Source of the DNA: Lagopus muta
Lineage: Eukaryota > Chordata > Aves > Galliformes > Phasianidae
Direction of reading: 5' to 3'
Assembly (NCBI RefSeq): GCF_023343835.1
Contig: NC_064438.1
Location: 16,039,077-16,103,076 of the forward strand
DNA length: 64,000 nt
Part shown: piece by piece, positions 1 through 10,826 of the stretch
Layout: each line of letters opens with the position of its first letter
How positions within the stretch are numbered: the stretch's first letter is position 1
Program-made: the position numbers and the translations under genes
Notes under the pieces: model-generated
The model's database searches: none
Seen by the model: only the letters and a program-made list of their open reading frames with translations
What the model was told of the DNA's origin: nothing

Positions 1-1075
1 CCCAAGGCTGCAGGCCAGAGGACAGCCCGGTGTGAAGCATGGCTCCTGGCACAGGTGGCAGGGACAAATGGCCATCCATGAACATTAAACTGCCTCTGTG
101 ACCATTGGGTTTTGTGGGAAGCTCGCTCTGGCACCATTGCCAGACTACATCCTGCTGCAACCACTGCCAGCCTTTGGAATTTGCAGTGAAACAGGGCAGT
201 GATCATTGGTGCCACCCATTCTGCAGTCCATCTACACCAAGGAGGAAAAACACAACCACAACGCAACAACGCCCTTCTCCCTCTAGCAGATACCATGGGC
301 ACAGCAGAGGTTGCATAGTAACAGCAGAAGGAAAGCATCTGCCTGCCTGCCACGCAGACCTGAGCAGAGAGGTATGTATCAGCATGGCACCAGGCCTGGG
401 AGCTCCTTAAAATTTCCCTTTCGCTTAGCGAAGGGGAGGATCAAAGGTTCTGCTGTGTCGGAGAGCTGCTGAGTGAGCTGGGGGCACGGGGTGCTTTGTG
501 GGAGTACAAACATTAGAGAAGCCAAGATTCTGGTGGGTGAGGGAAGGTAGCTCAGTGTGCCATTCAGAGAGCTCTCAGCACTCTGCAGCCTTTCCCTGCC
601 CTGCCCTGTGAAAGGCTGAAGGAGTTTTCACCATGGTTAGAAGTACCAGGAAACAACAGCAAGTTGGGGAGCAGCCAGTTGTGGGAGGAGGATGAGAACT
701 GGGTGATGTTGAGTGAGCCCCAGTCCCGGCCATGTGCAGGCAGCACTGCTGCACGGTGTTGGATGGGTGCGTGCAGCCCAGGGCTGCATTTCACATGGCT
801 TGAAGCAGCACTAATGGAGGGAGCGGGGGAGAAAACTATGCCACTGGGGCTGGGAGAGGGCACGGAGGGCACCATACGTGCCCCTCAAGCTGCCCCCATA
901 AGCAGCCACCAGAACACTGAGGAATGGGTTTTGTTGTTGTCCCCAAACAGCCCGTAGGAATGAGTCAGTTCCCAGTCCAAGAGGGATATCTCAATGTGTA
1001 ACTTTTGGTTCTCTGGTCCCCCGTGCATGTCTTATCTACAGCGATGTGCCCTGGTGCCTCTGCTCTGAGGGTGGG
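1..1075. other. Unassigned upstream flank
   Basis: No coding exon or RNA gene can be supported here. The open frames lack convincing splice borders and resemble no family I recognise. An ATTAAA hexamer near position 83 could belong to the 3' end of a plus-strand gene lying off the left edge, but nothing else supports that. The block ends where the purine-rich tract upstream of the RNH1 promoter begins. Confidence 0.4.
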
Positions 1076-1350
1076 GGATTAGAGGGGTGGGGGAAAATAG
1101 GGGTAGAGGGTAATGAGGGAGAAAGGATGAGAAAGAAGGGAGAAAAGAGGAAGAAAAGAGCCGGGAGAAAGGAAAAAAAAGGGAAGGGGAAAGAAAGGAG
1201 AAGGAAGAGGGGGAAAGAAAAGAGAGGGGAAACAAGGGAAGGGAGTACAGGAAAAAAGGGCAGAGGGAGGAGAGAACGAGGGTAAAAGAGAGACGACGGG
1301 AAGAAAACACTGAGGAGAGAGGAAAGGGAAGCGTGGAAGGAGGAGCGGCA
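1076..1350. repeat. Homopurine (GA-rich) low-complexity tract
   Basis: About 275 bp of the plus strand is almost entirely A and G, with very few pyrimidines, as irregular GGGAAA/GAGAGG motifs. It directly abuts the CpG island of RNH1. Such polypurine tracts can form triplex or nuclease-sensitive structures in promoters; that is general knowledge and not shown here. Confidence 0.85.
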
Positions 1351-1359
1351 GACGCGCTC

Positions 1360-1780
1360 CTCCCCGTCCGGCGGCGCGGAGCCACCCTGCAGGGAGGAGC
1401 GGAGCGGAACGGAACGGGACGGGCGGGCGCTGCGGGCGGGCGGCGGCGGCGGCGGCGGCTCGGCGGGCGTGGGTAGGGCCAGGCCGCGGAGGTACGGGCG
1501 AAGGTACGGCGACGGGGCCGCGAGCGGGAGCGGGGAGAGAGCCGAGGGCCGCGGGAGCGCTCCGGGAAGCGGCGGGACCGGGTGGCGGGGGGGAGGTTTT
1601 CTGGGGAGAGCTCGACACCGGGCACGGCGCTGCTTCCCGCACTCCGGGGGTCTCGGCAACTGTCGGCCTTAAGCGTTAACCGTGATGCGGGAAGGGAGGG
1701 AGGATGCCGGGGGTTGGGAGGGGGCGGTGGAGAGCGGGGCCCGGGGATGCTCCGAGCGGTGCCCGCTCAGCGGGAGCCCT
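1360..1780 (+). promoter_or_regulatory. RNH1: CpG-island promoter and probable non-coding first exon of RNH1
   Basis: The sequence is strongly GC- and CpG-rich and includes a run of CGG/GGC triplets around 1436-1460. It lies 1.0-1.4 kb upstream of the first RNH1 coding exon, which itself begins at a splice acceptor, so at least one non-coding 5' exon must lie upstream and this island is the natural place. Several GGTACGG and GGTAGGG motifs near 1470-1510 could be the donor; I cannot choose between them. No TATA box is apparent. The island could also drive a divergent transcript to the left. Confidence 0.65.
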
Positions 1781-2362
1781 TTGTGATCGCAGGGGGAGAA
1801 AAGGAGAAGAATGCAGCGAGCGGGATGGAGGCGTTCGCTGGGTTTTGCAACACTTTGTGCTGTTTGCTCGCTTCTTTCCACCGGTTTGGCTCGGCCCGAC
1901 CGCTGGCACCGCGTTACCCTGCCTGTATATACGTGGGGCTCGGCTGCGCTCCCCCCGACACTGCCTGACCGAGTCCTGCTTTCAGACGGGGCTTCCACCC
2001 TTCGAAAGAACACAGCTTGCCCAAGTTGCACAGCAGTTCCTATCTTGCACACCCAGTTGCACGCCGTTCTGCCGTCCCGGAGCTTGCCGTTTCCTCCATG
2101 CGTTCAGGCAGAGCCGCTCCTGGCACAGATTTGGGGTGCGGAGCATCCCTGCATTCCCCATACAGCCCAGCAGCTGTTGGGGTGCCAGGCAGCACCGTGC
2201 CCCGTGTTTGTGGCACCGGAGGTGATGGGAATGAGGAAGAGCAGCAATGAACAGCACTCAGCAGCACGGGGGGTTTTCCTTTTTCTTTTTTTTCAGCTGC
2301 CTCATTCCAACGTGGTAACTCAAGAGGTCAGTTTTCTTAAAAATGAGTTCCCTGGAATCTGA

Positions 2363-2412
2363 CTGCATCATGACTAATCATGACTGAGTCATGTTAGCGT
2401 GGCTGAGTTGCC
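2363..2412 (+). promoter_or_regulatory. Possible AP-1/NF-E2-type site cluster in RNH1 intron 1
   Basis: Two direct near-copies of ATCATGACT lie end to end. The second runs into TGAGTCA at 2385-2391, a consensus AP-1 core, extended as TGAGTCATGTTAGC toward a Maf/NF-E2-like half-site. Position, about 1 kb downstream of the CpG island and 0.4 kb before the first coding exon, fits an intronic enhancer. Function is inferred from the motif alone. Confidence 0.35.
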
Positions 2413-2810
2413 AAAACTTCTTTTTGTCACCTCTGGCTTTAGCACTGCCCACTGTAGGCTCAGTGCAGAGCTCAGCTCTCAGCCTCACTGTGCTCTCCTG
2501 TGTGTTTGCTGTGGCTGTGCTTGTTCAAAGTGCCATCTGACTTGTGGAGCAAAGGAGATCCCTGCTTGCCCTGCTCTTTGCACTTTGACTGGCCCAATTG
2601 GAGTGACCTGTCAAGGCTTGGGAACCAAGTGGTGGAGGAACAGTTCTCCCTCACCTCTGTGTTCCACCTTTTGGGGACAGGCATTCATTCTGTGCTGGTG
2701 AAAAGAGCTGCACTGTGTGGGTTTGAAGATGGTTTCTGCACTTGCTTCTAGTTCAATAGCAAAAATAACAGCTGGATTTAAACTTTTCAGATCTTTTCTC
2801 AACTTTCAAA

Positions 2811-2896
2811 ATGGACCTTGACATCCAGTGTGAGGAGATGAACCCATCGAGGTGGGCTGAGCTTCTGCCCACCATGAAGTCCTGCAGCAGCATCAG
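2811..2896 (+). CDS. RNH1: RNH1 coding exon 1 (N-terminal cap)
   Basis: Encodes residues 1-28 plus two bases of codon 29. The exon begins at 2791 after the acceptor AACTTTTCAG and ends before the donor GTAGTA. The peptide starts MDLDIQCEEMNPSRWAELLP, the conserved cap preceding the first leucine-rich repeat. Confidence 0.93.
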
Positions 2897-5800
2897 GTAG
2901 TAATGCAGTGTGTTTCACTAGTGAAATTGGGCTGTGGTATTGTTCACTTGTGACTTAACAGTTGCATGGGAGCAGGGACGGTTCTACATATTTTTGCACA
3001 ACCTGTTGATTGAAAAGATAAGAGCTGTCTTGCAAGGGTTTTTGGTTTTTTTTTTGGTCTAGAGATAAGCAACCATCAGTATGAATGAATGCTGCCGTTG
3101 TAGTGTGTTGTGCACACGCAGCCAGGCAATATCTCAGTTGGTTACCTACACGTTTGACCATTGCTTTGGTAATTCTGTCTTTCTTGGCAGTGAGATCCCT
3201 CCTGTGGGGGAAGGCGTCTCTCCTTTGTGCTCATTAAGTTGCATGCTCTCTGGGCTGCAGTTCACATGCTGCCAAGTGACTGTTCATTAATTGTTATGCA
3301 CAAGCCACATGCCACCATTTTTTGATTCTTCATTCAGCCATCAGAAGTGCCCACCCTGCATGCTGAGCAAGCCCCTGGAGGGGAACTGTGCTTCATAGTG
3401 TAAACTGGGTGATGGGGTGAGACTTCAGATCTGTTCTGCATGCTTCCCACTCTGCTGGCTGGGAATTCACCTTCTGTGAGCTGGCATCTTCCTGCTTGGG
3501 CTGGAGAGGATAGGCCACATCCAGCCAGCTGTGGATTGGAAGAGGTCAGGCAGGTTGAGGGTGACTTCCTGTTGTTTTTCAGAAGAGTATTTTTTGCAGG
3601 CAAACTTCATGGGCTTCCTGAGGGCTGCCTTGGGTAATAAGTAGAAAGCAGGGGAATGGCTGTGTCCTGAGCAGAGGATAGGATGCTCAAGGCATAGTGA
3701 ATGGGAGTAGCTGTGTTGGGGGCTGTTCAACAGTGTTGAACACAATTCCATTGGGAGATGCCCCTGCTGTGCTGCACACTGCTGCATGCTGAGAGTTGTG
3801 CTTGAGAGAGGCCGTGACTCATCCACAGGACACCAGATTGCTGGTGTTGGTGCAGAACCTGTCTGACAGCCTGCAAGCCGGGTGCTAGCTAGATGTGGCT
3901 TCAGATGCTGGTAGTTTGTTGCTGGTAAAGTTCTGATGAGAGTGCATCATCTTCCAGCCCTGCCAAAGGAGCATAAGTCTTGCATTTGCATAGCACAGCC
4001 TGTGTTTTGGGAAGCTGCCATCCAGTCCCTTCAGTGCCTGACCACCCTCTGGTGAAGAACCGTTTCCTAACACCCACTGGACGCTCCCCTGACACAGCTC
4101 CATGCCGTTCCTAGGACGCATAAGTCAGCTGCTTTGCTTTCATAGGGAGCTCTTCAGCCAAGGAGAGCAGCATGACTCTGAGGACTAATGTGCTCTGTGT
4201 TTGCTTCTCTTTCAGGCTGGATGATTGCAATCTCTCCAGCAGTAACTGCAAGGATCTCTCCTCAGTCATCCATACGAATCCATCCCTCAAAGAGCTGAAG
4301 CTGAACAACAACGAGCTGGGGGATGCAGGCATTGAGTACCTGACTAAAGGCTTGTTGACACCGAGCTGTAGTTTGCAGAAGTTGTGGTAAGTCCCCACTG
4401 ATTGTCTTGCTCTAATATATTTGCAGAGTGCTGTAGATGAAGTCACAAGGCAACCTGGTGTGTGGTTTAGTACTAGAGCCATGATGGTGCAACTCAGCCA
4501 TTATCTAGATCACATGCTTTGAAAACAGCCATTTTTTTGCTTCTGTCTCTAGGAACCAAGCAAAAGGCTGTTGCTGGGAACCAACCAAACCCGATTCAAA
4601 GTTAGCACTGCTATGCGTGACACTCCTCCATGACAAGAGCATGATGTCTCATAACTTCAAACAGCCTATAGCAATAACAACTTAGTTGCTGCATAACTTC
4701 TCCCAGCCTGAGAGCTGAAGGATCAGCTTCACAGATCCTTCTTGTAGGATACAGTAAAACTTCTAAATGGCATGTCCAGGGTTTTAAGCCAAGTTGAATG
4801 AGATTTTTATTTTTAGTTACTCTGGATACTTAAAATAGTGATACTTACCTGGATGGACTGCTATCTAGAGGGCCAGCGGCAAACCTCAGCAGGCACATCT
4901 CTCCCAGAAGATCCTCTGTAGTTGTGGGGATGCATTTCTCTCACCTCCACTACCTCTCCTTTAGGCTGCAGAACTGCAACCTGACCAGTGCCAGCTGTGA
5001 GACTCTCTGCTCCGTCCTCAGTGCACAGCCATCACTGACAGAGCTGCATGTGGGCGATAACAAACTGGGAACTGCTGGGGTGAAGGTGCTGTGCCAAGGG
5101 CTGATGAACCCCAACTGTAAGCTGCAGAAGCTGCAGTAAGTAGCCACTGGGCATTTTGGTCATCCAGCAGTTCAGCTTTGTCTTGCTTGCCCTTGAGACA
5201 AGCACAGTTCTGTGGCCAGCTGTGGATTTCTTTTTGTTTTGTTTGAATGTGGCCACATTAATTTATGGGACTGGGTCTTCAGGATTCTTCATAGCTGGGT
5301 GCCTGTTCCCATAGGCATTTTAGCCCTCTTGGCAGTGATGGCTAGTAATGCAAGATGTCTCTGACATCCCAGGGTTCTTTCTCATTTCATGCACTGCCTG
5401 GTCTCCAAGTAGACCCCACCAGCACGTTTTCTGCCCTGGTCAGTGTACACTTTGCCAATGTTGAGGGGGTAGCAAGACACTCAATACTTGGTTTTGCCTG
5501 GATTTCTTCTCTCCTTGCAGGCTGGAGTATTGTGAACTGACTGCTGATATCGTAGAAGCTCTCAATGCTGCCCTGCAAGCCAAGCCCACCCTGAAGGAGC
5601 TCAGCCTGAGTAACAACACGCTGGGAGATACAGCTGTGAAGCAGCTGTGCCGGGGGCTGGTGGAGGCAAGCTGCGACTTAGAGTTACTACAGTAAGGAGG
5701 AGCTGGTCATCTCTGACTGCAGATAGTCCTGCTGCTGTTCCTGCCGTGCCTGAAAAGGAGAAACTGTTGTCAAGAATGCCTGAAGTTCAGGCCAGCATTT

Positions 5801-8800
5801 TGCTGGCTCAGATTTCTGTAACTGTTGAAATCGAAAGTGCATGTCCAGGGTTTTCAGGTTCTGCGTTTGTTTGTTTTTAACTATCACATGATTCTGAGTT
5901 CACTCCTACATCATATGGTAGAGTGTGAGCCCCTATGCCAGGTTAAACTCATAACTGCAAGTTTAACTTGTAACTACTTGCTGGTGTCTGAGCATGGAGG
6001 AGCAGTCACAGCATCCAGTTTGCAGCAGGGAGCCATTCCACAGCCCTTTTCCTGTCCAAACTGGAGGTGGCGGATTGCAGCCAGTCTGGAGCAGCAGCTC
6101 AATGTGTGTTTGTTTCTGCAGCCTGGAGAACTGTGGGATAACCAGCGACAGCTGTCGGGATATCAGCGCGGTTCTCAGCAACAAGCCCTCTCTGCTGGAT
6201 CTGGCTGTGGGGGATAACAAGATTGGGGATGCCGGGCTGGCCCTCCTGTGCCAAGGACTGTTACATCCCAACTGCAAGATCCAGAAGCTATGGTAAGTGT
6301 AGACAGGGTGTGCCTGAATCCCTCTGGCGGCCTGTGAGCTGTCTGCATTGTGTTGCTCGTTTGCTTCTAAGCGGAAAGCTTCCCAGTTACACCCCCTAGT
6401 GAAACAAGGGTGTCTGTGCTGCCAGTTCATGGCTGCTCTGAGCTGGGTGGGAACTCTATGAATGTTCAAATTTATCTTCTGGTTCAGGCAGAGCTTTTGG
6501 TGCAAAGGATGGGGAGTAAGGAGAAAGACTGTATGAATGGATGAGTTTTGTGAAGGACAGAAGAAAATGAAATGCTGTAACCAGAAGTTCACAATGCTAA
6601 CATAGAACTCTGTTTTCTAATCTAAATAATTACTGGGGCAAAATAATATTTTGTTCTTCCCTGCAGGTTATGGGACTGTGACCTCACAAGCGCTAGCTGT
6701 AAAGATCTCTCCAGAGTCTTCAGTACGAAAGAGACCCTCCTAGAGGTCAGTCTGATAGACAACAACCTGAGGGACTCTGGAATGGAAATGCTGTGTCAGG
6801 CGCTCAAGGATCCCAGAGCTCATCTCCAGGAGCTATGGTGAGCTGCTAACATAAAGCCACAGTTGGGACAGTTCTTCAGACATCTTTTACCTAAAAGATA
6901 TAGACTTGTGGACTAGATGTTTCTAGTCTACTAGTAGTGTTTCTACACTTCTTTGAAGATCTGCCCTGTAGTCAACCTGGTTTAGCAAGGGGTTGGATTA
7001 GATGATCTTCAGAAGTCCCTCCCCAACTCCTGCAATTCTGTGATCTTGTTATAAGCAATAGGAGACCAAGCATTACTTGGAAAGCATCCACCTAATATAT
7101 TTTATTCTGCCACAAATGGCAACTAAGAAGTTGTGTCATAAGTTTGAAAGGCCTCAAATAATAGCGAAATGAGCATTGTGATGAGCTATCTCAGCTTCTC
7201 CACTGAAATGCAAGCTGTCACTGAGGAGCCAAAATTAGAAAGCTTGTGTCTCAAGTACTGCAGCTTCAAGTATATGTCCTGAGAAAGCTGGCAAGAAAAT
7301 GCTTTCCATGAAAAGCTGTAGCACAATGCAGGTTCTGTCTTTGGCAGTTAGTGAAATGTATAATTGCTGCTTCCTCTTTGAAGGACTGGATAAAAGTCAG
7401 GAGGACTGAAACCTGTGCTGTCCACATGATGGTCTAAATCTGACCAGAGAATGCTTGAATGTCAAAAAGCGTTTTCAGCATCCTCTCTGCTGACAGCACT
7501 CCATTATGGGTTGGGATGGTCTGGTACTGCATGGCCTGGAGATGAACATTGTACTTCCATTAGAACTTTAGCAAGCAGCACTTTAGCTCTCCTACGTTGC
7601 TGGACCAGCTCCTGCTGTCGGTGGGTTCCTGTCCTGCCCCAGAGGTGTGGGAATTGGTGAGGTGCCCCAGGAGCACCTGTGGGGCTGAGAGTGACTGTGA
7701 GCAGCACAGATGTCTGCAGGCAAGCACCCCTTTAGTTTTCTGAGATAAAGATCCCGCACGTTGTCTGTGGGAGAAGTGCTGCTTAGAAAGGGTTAGGCAG
7801 GCAGGGATTGAGAAGAGTTCAGTAATTGTGGGAAGGCTTCTGTTCTTCTCTTCCCACTGTCCTCCGAAGCAAACATGAAGAAGCAACCAGTGCTTGATGC
7901 TCTCCCAATCCGCAGAGTTCTCACATCATTTTTACTTTGCAGGGTTAGAGAGTGCGGGCTCACAGCTGCTTGCTGCAAGGCAGTCAGCTCTGTTCTAAGC
8001 GTGAACAAACACCTGCAAGTCCTCCACATCGGTGAGAACAAGCTGGGCAATGCCGGGGTGGAGATCCTGTGTGAGGGGCTGCTGCACCCCAACTGCAACG
8101 TCCACTCTCTATGGTAAGGTGCACCCTAAGGGATCATCTCTTCCATTACTGGCATTACTCCCTTCCAAGCACAGTATGCTGAGAGGGATAACAATGGAGT
8201 ATTTTTGCTCACGGGAAACAATTCATACCACATACTGATGTTTAACTAGACCTATCCCACCTCACAAGTAAATGGAAGCCAGGGTTGCTTCCATGTATCC
8301 TGACAGTCACAGTGTCTTGCACATGCAACGCAGTGGTGCATCAGTAGGTGTCATGGGGACACCATGGAGCAGCCTCTGCTGATGTTTCTGAGATGCTGAC
8401 CTGTGCAAATCTCTGGGCTGTACCAGCATAGCCCAAGCTGGGGTTGATAGGGTGCCTCTGGAACCAGCACTCACTGCACTGGCCTCTCTGTCTTTTCCCC
8501 ACAGGCTGGGCAACTGTGATATCACCGCAGCCTGCTGTGCCACGCTTGCTAATGTCATGGTCACCAAGCAGAACCTTACAGAGCTGGACCTGAGCTACAA
8601 CACACTGGAGGATGAAGGTGTGATGAAGCTCTGTGAAGCCGTGAGGAACCCCAGCTGCAAGATGCAGCAGCTGATGTGAGCAGTGCTTGTGTTCCTATGG
8701 GCAAATGGGTGATCCTGGAGGGTGGAACACCATCTACGTGCTGCAAAACATGCCCCGTCCCTTCCAGATATCATGGGTGTAGTAGCTGAACCTGCTTTGA

Positions 8801-9088
8801 TCCATTAGGCCCAGGAAGGAGGAGATGGTGATGCTGGGGAGGGAACAATGCAGGTGCCTTATTGGCACTTGGACTGAACTCTGCAATCTAGCTGGGGCCC
8901 CTTCTGTTAATTAGTCTTCTCATGACAGCCATCTGTGTCTTTCTGCCCTCTCTGACCTTAATGTCCACTAACCCAACTTGCTTTTTTTGTTTCGGTTCAG
9001 TCTGTACGACATTTTCTGGGGTCCTGAAGTGGATGATGAACTAAAAGCCCTGGAAGAAGCCAGGCCTGATGTGAAGATCATTTCATGA
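2811..9088 (+). CDS. RNH1: Ribonuclease/angiogenin inhibitor 1, whole coding span (9 coding exons)
   Basis: Leucine-rich-repeat protein that, in the known family, binds RNase A-superfamily enzymes such as angiogenin tightly in the cytosol and protects the cell from stray ribonuclease. Coding exons: 2811-2896, 4216-4386, 4965-5135, 5521-5691, 6122-6292, 6667-6837, 7943-8113, 8505-8675, 9001-9088. They join in phase to 456 aa, close to the 461 aa of human RNH1. The start was chosen because MDLDIQCEE matches the conserved family N-terminus and the exon starts 20 bp upstream at a clean acceptor. Repeats follow the LxxLxLxxN/C pattern, with frequent cysteines as expected. The C-terminus (LYDIFW...VKIIS) is also typical. 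CR1 pieces sit in two introns. Identity is secure; the 5' non-coding exon is not resolved. Confidence 0.96.
4015..4120 (-). mobile_element. CR1 LINE fragment in an RNH1 intron
   Basis: The segment GACCACCCTCTGGTGAAGAA and its surroundings match the antisense of an internal CR1 3'-region stretch that recurs at 16.05 kb and 34.53 kb in this window. It is truncated, diverged and lacks the 8-bp tail. Confidence 0.6.
4216..4386 (+). CDS. RNH1: RNH1 coding exon 2 (LRR module 1)
   Basis: 171 bp, residues 29-85. Acceptor TCTTTCAG, donor GTAAGT. It starts RLDDCNLSS and includes LKELKLNNNELGDAG, one pair of A/B repeats. Confidence 0.96.
4965..5135 (+). CDS. RNH1: RNH1 coding exon 3 (LRR module 2)
   Basis: 171 bp, residues 86-142. 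Acceptor CTCCTTTAG, donor GTAAGT. Contains LQNCNLTSASCETL and LTELHVGDNKLGTAG, followed by KVLCQGL. Confidence 0.96.
5521..5691 (+). CDS. RNH1: RNH1 coding exon 4 (LRR module 3)
   Basis: 171 bp, residues 143-199. Acceptor CTCCTTGCAG, donor GTAAGG. Contains LEYCELTADIVEAL and LKELSLSNNTLGDTAVKQLC. Confidence 0.96.
6122..6292 (+). CDS. RNH1: RNH1 coding exon 5 (LRR module 4)
   Basis: 171 bp, residues 200-256. Acceptor GTTTCTGCAG, donor GTAAGT. Contains LENCGITSDSCRDI and LAVGDNKIGDAGLALLCQGL. Confidence 0.96.
6667..6837 (+). CDS. RNH1: RNH1 coding exon 6 (LRR module 5)
   Basis: 171 bp, residues 257-313. Acceptor TTCCCTGCAG, donor GTGAGC. Contains LWDCDLTSASCKDL and LLEVSLIDNNLRDSGMEMLC. The repeat tail PRAHLQELW lacks the cysteine seen in the other modules (PNC or PSC). 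Confidence 0.95.
6961..7045 (+). mobile_element. CR1 LINE 3'-end fragment in an RNH1 intron
   Basis: Contains GGTTGGATTAGATGATCTTC and the CR1 end motif CAATTCTGTGATCTTG, in sense orientation. Only about 85 bp of the 3' end remains, with no internal sequence. Confidence 0.8.
7943..8113 (+). CDS. RNH1: RNH1 coding exon 7 (LRR module 6)
   Basis: 171 bp, residues 314-370. Acceptor TACTTTGCAG, donor GTAAGG. Contains VRECGLTAACCKAV and LQVLHIGENKLGNAGVEILC. It follows the second-largest coding-region intron, about 1.1 kb with a CR1 piece. Confidence 0.95.
8505..8675 (+). CDS. RNH1: RNH1 coding exon 8 (LRR module 7)
   Basis: 171 bp, residues 371-427. Acceptor TTTTCCCCACAG, donor GTGAGC. Contains LGNCDITAACCATL and LTELDLSYNTLEDEGVMKLC. 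Confidence 0.96.
9001..9088 (+). CDS. RNH1: RNH1 last coding exon (C-terminal cap)
   Basis: Residues 428-456 and the stop TGA at 9086-9088. Acceptor TTTCGGTTCAG. The peptide runs LYDIFWGPEVDDELKALEEA then RPDVKIIS, closely resembling the mammalian C-terminus. Confidence 0.95.
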
Positions 9089-9345
9089 GTGACGGCTGCC
9101 TGCAGAGCAAAGTCAAAACAACATCCTCTTCTTAATCTGAACTTTTCTTACATAAAGCTAAATTAATTTAATATAGATTGTGCTTTTACCAAAAAAAGCC
9201 TTGTGGATTCCCAGAGCGGGGGTCCGGGTAGCTGATAAACCTTGTGTGTCGCTGGATCTGCCAACACTGAGGCCCGTGAAAGCGTTTTGTACATTTACAC
9301 TGCAGCATCGCTATCCTTGAAATAAAGCGGGCATCTGCTAGAAGC
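9089..9345 (+). other. RNH1: RNH1 3' untranslated region
   Basis: A non-coding stretch follows the stop. A canonical AATAAA lies at 9321-9326, and an earlier weaker CATAAA lies near 9152 in an AT-rich stretch ending in an A-run. Either could be used, so the true 3' end may be about 9.18 kb or 9.34 kb. Confidence 0.55.
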
Positions 9346-10826
9346 TGGGCTGTACCCTTTAGGAGCTCTTTAATCCTATAATCCCTCACAACGTATTAGT
9401 CAGGCTTTAAAGGGAGCTCCTTTCCAAAGGCAAGGGGAGAACTACCTCCTGTATTGTTGCAGGGGGGTACCTTTGCCAGGTCTCTGGGGAGAGCTTTCCA
9501 AAAACCAAGTGTGCTTTTTAGTTTAAAACCGAGCTCATCGCTGCCTTTCCCTAGAGGAGCTCTTAGAAAAGCAGCAGCGACCAGGCTGCTGGAGGAGAGA
9601 GAAAGGAGTGGCTCTTCAGCTGCTTACAGTCAGAATTAGCATCCCTTGAAGAGTGATTTTTTCCTACCAACAAAAGATGCTGTGTGTTTCTATTAGTGTG
9701 GGGGAAGATTTAATGGTTTGATTTGTTTGCTCTGGCAAGAGTGGTTCTACAGGAGTTTTTATTAAAATCTGTTTGCAAATAATTAAATGATTCATTCTCC
9801 TACTTATAAAAATAAGATATAATCCATTGCTTGAATCTGTATATTTCTCCCTCATGACCAACCCCCATCTCTTCTGAACTGCTCTATTACTAATACCTTG
9901 CTTACTGTTTGCTTTTGGTTATGTTCCTGGCCTGAAGCACATTGGAGGAGACATGTCAACCCTTAGGAAGGCTGCAAGCCTTCAAGCCCTTAGTTCTGAG
10001 GCTGTTTGCCCAGTCAGAATTTTAATAAACCTTGTTGCAAGGGAAAACAAAGCTGACACACACCCAGAACACTGCAATGAAAGAAAAAGTAGCTTAAAAA
10101 AAAAAATGCAGGTGAGAAGCTGGGTGTTGCACTGTGCTAACCCTGTGAAAGAAGCATGTGAAATTAAATCCTGTTTCCTGACACCTCCCTCCCTAAAGCT
10201 GTTGCTTGGTGTTTTGGTCACTTGCAAATCCCACCTAGGTGTATGATTTGAAGGCGTCCTGCAGGCTTTGTCATGTGATGCCTACGCCTACATGTTCACC
10301 TTGTAACTGGCTTTTTTTGGGCTTAGCAAAACGTTGATCTGGAAGAAGCTGACAGTGGTTCTTACAAAGGAAGCATTTACATGAGCAGAGTTCCTGTAGC
10401 AGTCATCACAAACCCCAAATGTGTCCCAGATGTTTACTTGTGCCTTCAGGCAGGCATGAATGGCAGGGTAGGTTTGTTCCCCACCACTCTTCTCTTACAA
10501 AGATTAAGAAGTCCAGGTCTAACTCTCAGTTCATAGCAGACATCTGAAGGCTACTGCAAAGCCAGCATAGCCCAGCCTGGCAGTATAAACAAGCTTCCCT
10601 ACACCATCCTTCCGTAGTGCACAGCCTCAGCACTGCTTTCCAAACACTGCACAGAAAACCACTAACCCTGCCCCATCAGGGACAACTCAGCTCTCCAAGC
10701 AAATAAGCCACTAGGCTTAAAAAGCCACAGCACCTGAGACCAAATAGATCGGGTAGCAGAGAACCTGACTCCAGAGCACATTCTTCTGCATTCTAGATGG
10801 CAGTAGCAGAGAGAGCCTCTGCAATC
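9346..10826. other. Region between RNH1 and the candidate minus-strand exons
   Basis: No gene can be named. Two plus-strand segments, 9953-10111 and 10327-10467, have good splice borders and matching phase and are listed as a finding. The rest shows no supportable feature. Confidence 0.35.

Noticed and set aside
1032-1659. Minus-strand frames of about 200 codons rich in Ser, Pro, Arg and Phe
   Set aside because: They are the translation of the homopurine tract and CpG island; biased composition keeps several frames open and all three minus frames look alike.
1704-2362. Plus-strand frames of 173-183 codons upstream of RNH1
   Set aside because: No splice logic to join the RNH1 frame, no conserved motif; most likely the 5' non-coding exon and intron.
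5963-6592. 209-codon minus-strand frame
   Set aside because: Antisense shadow of an RNH1 leucine-rich-repeat exon and its introns.
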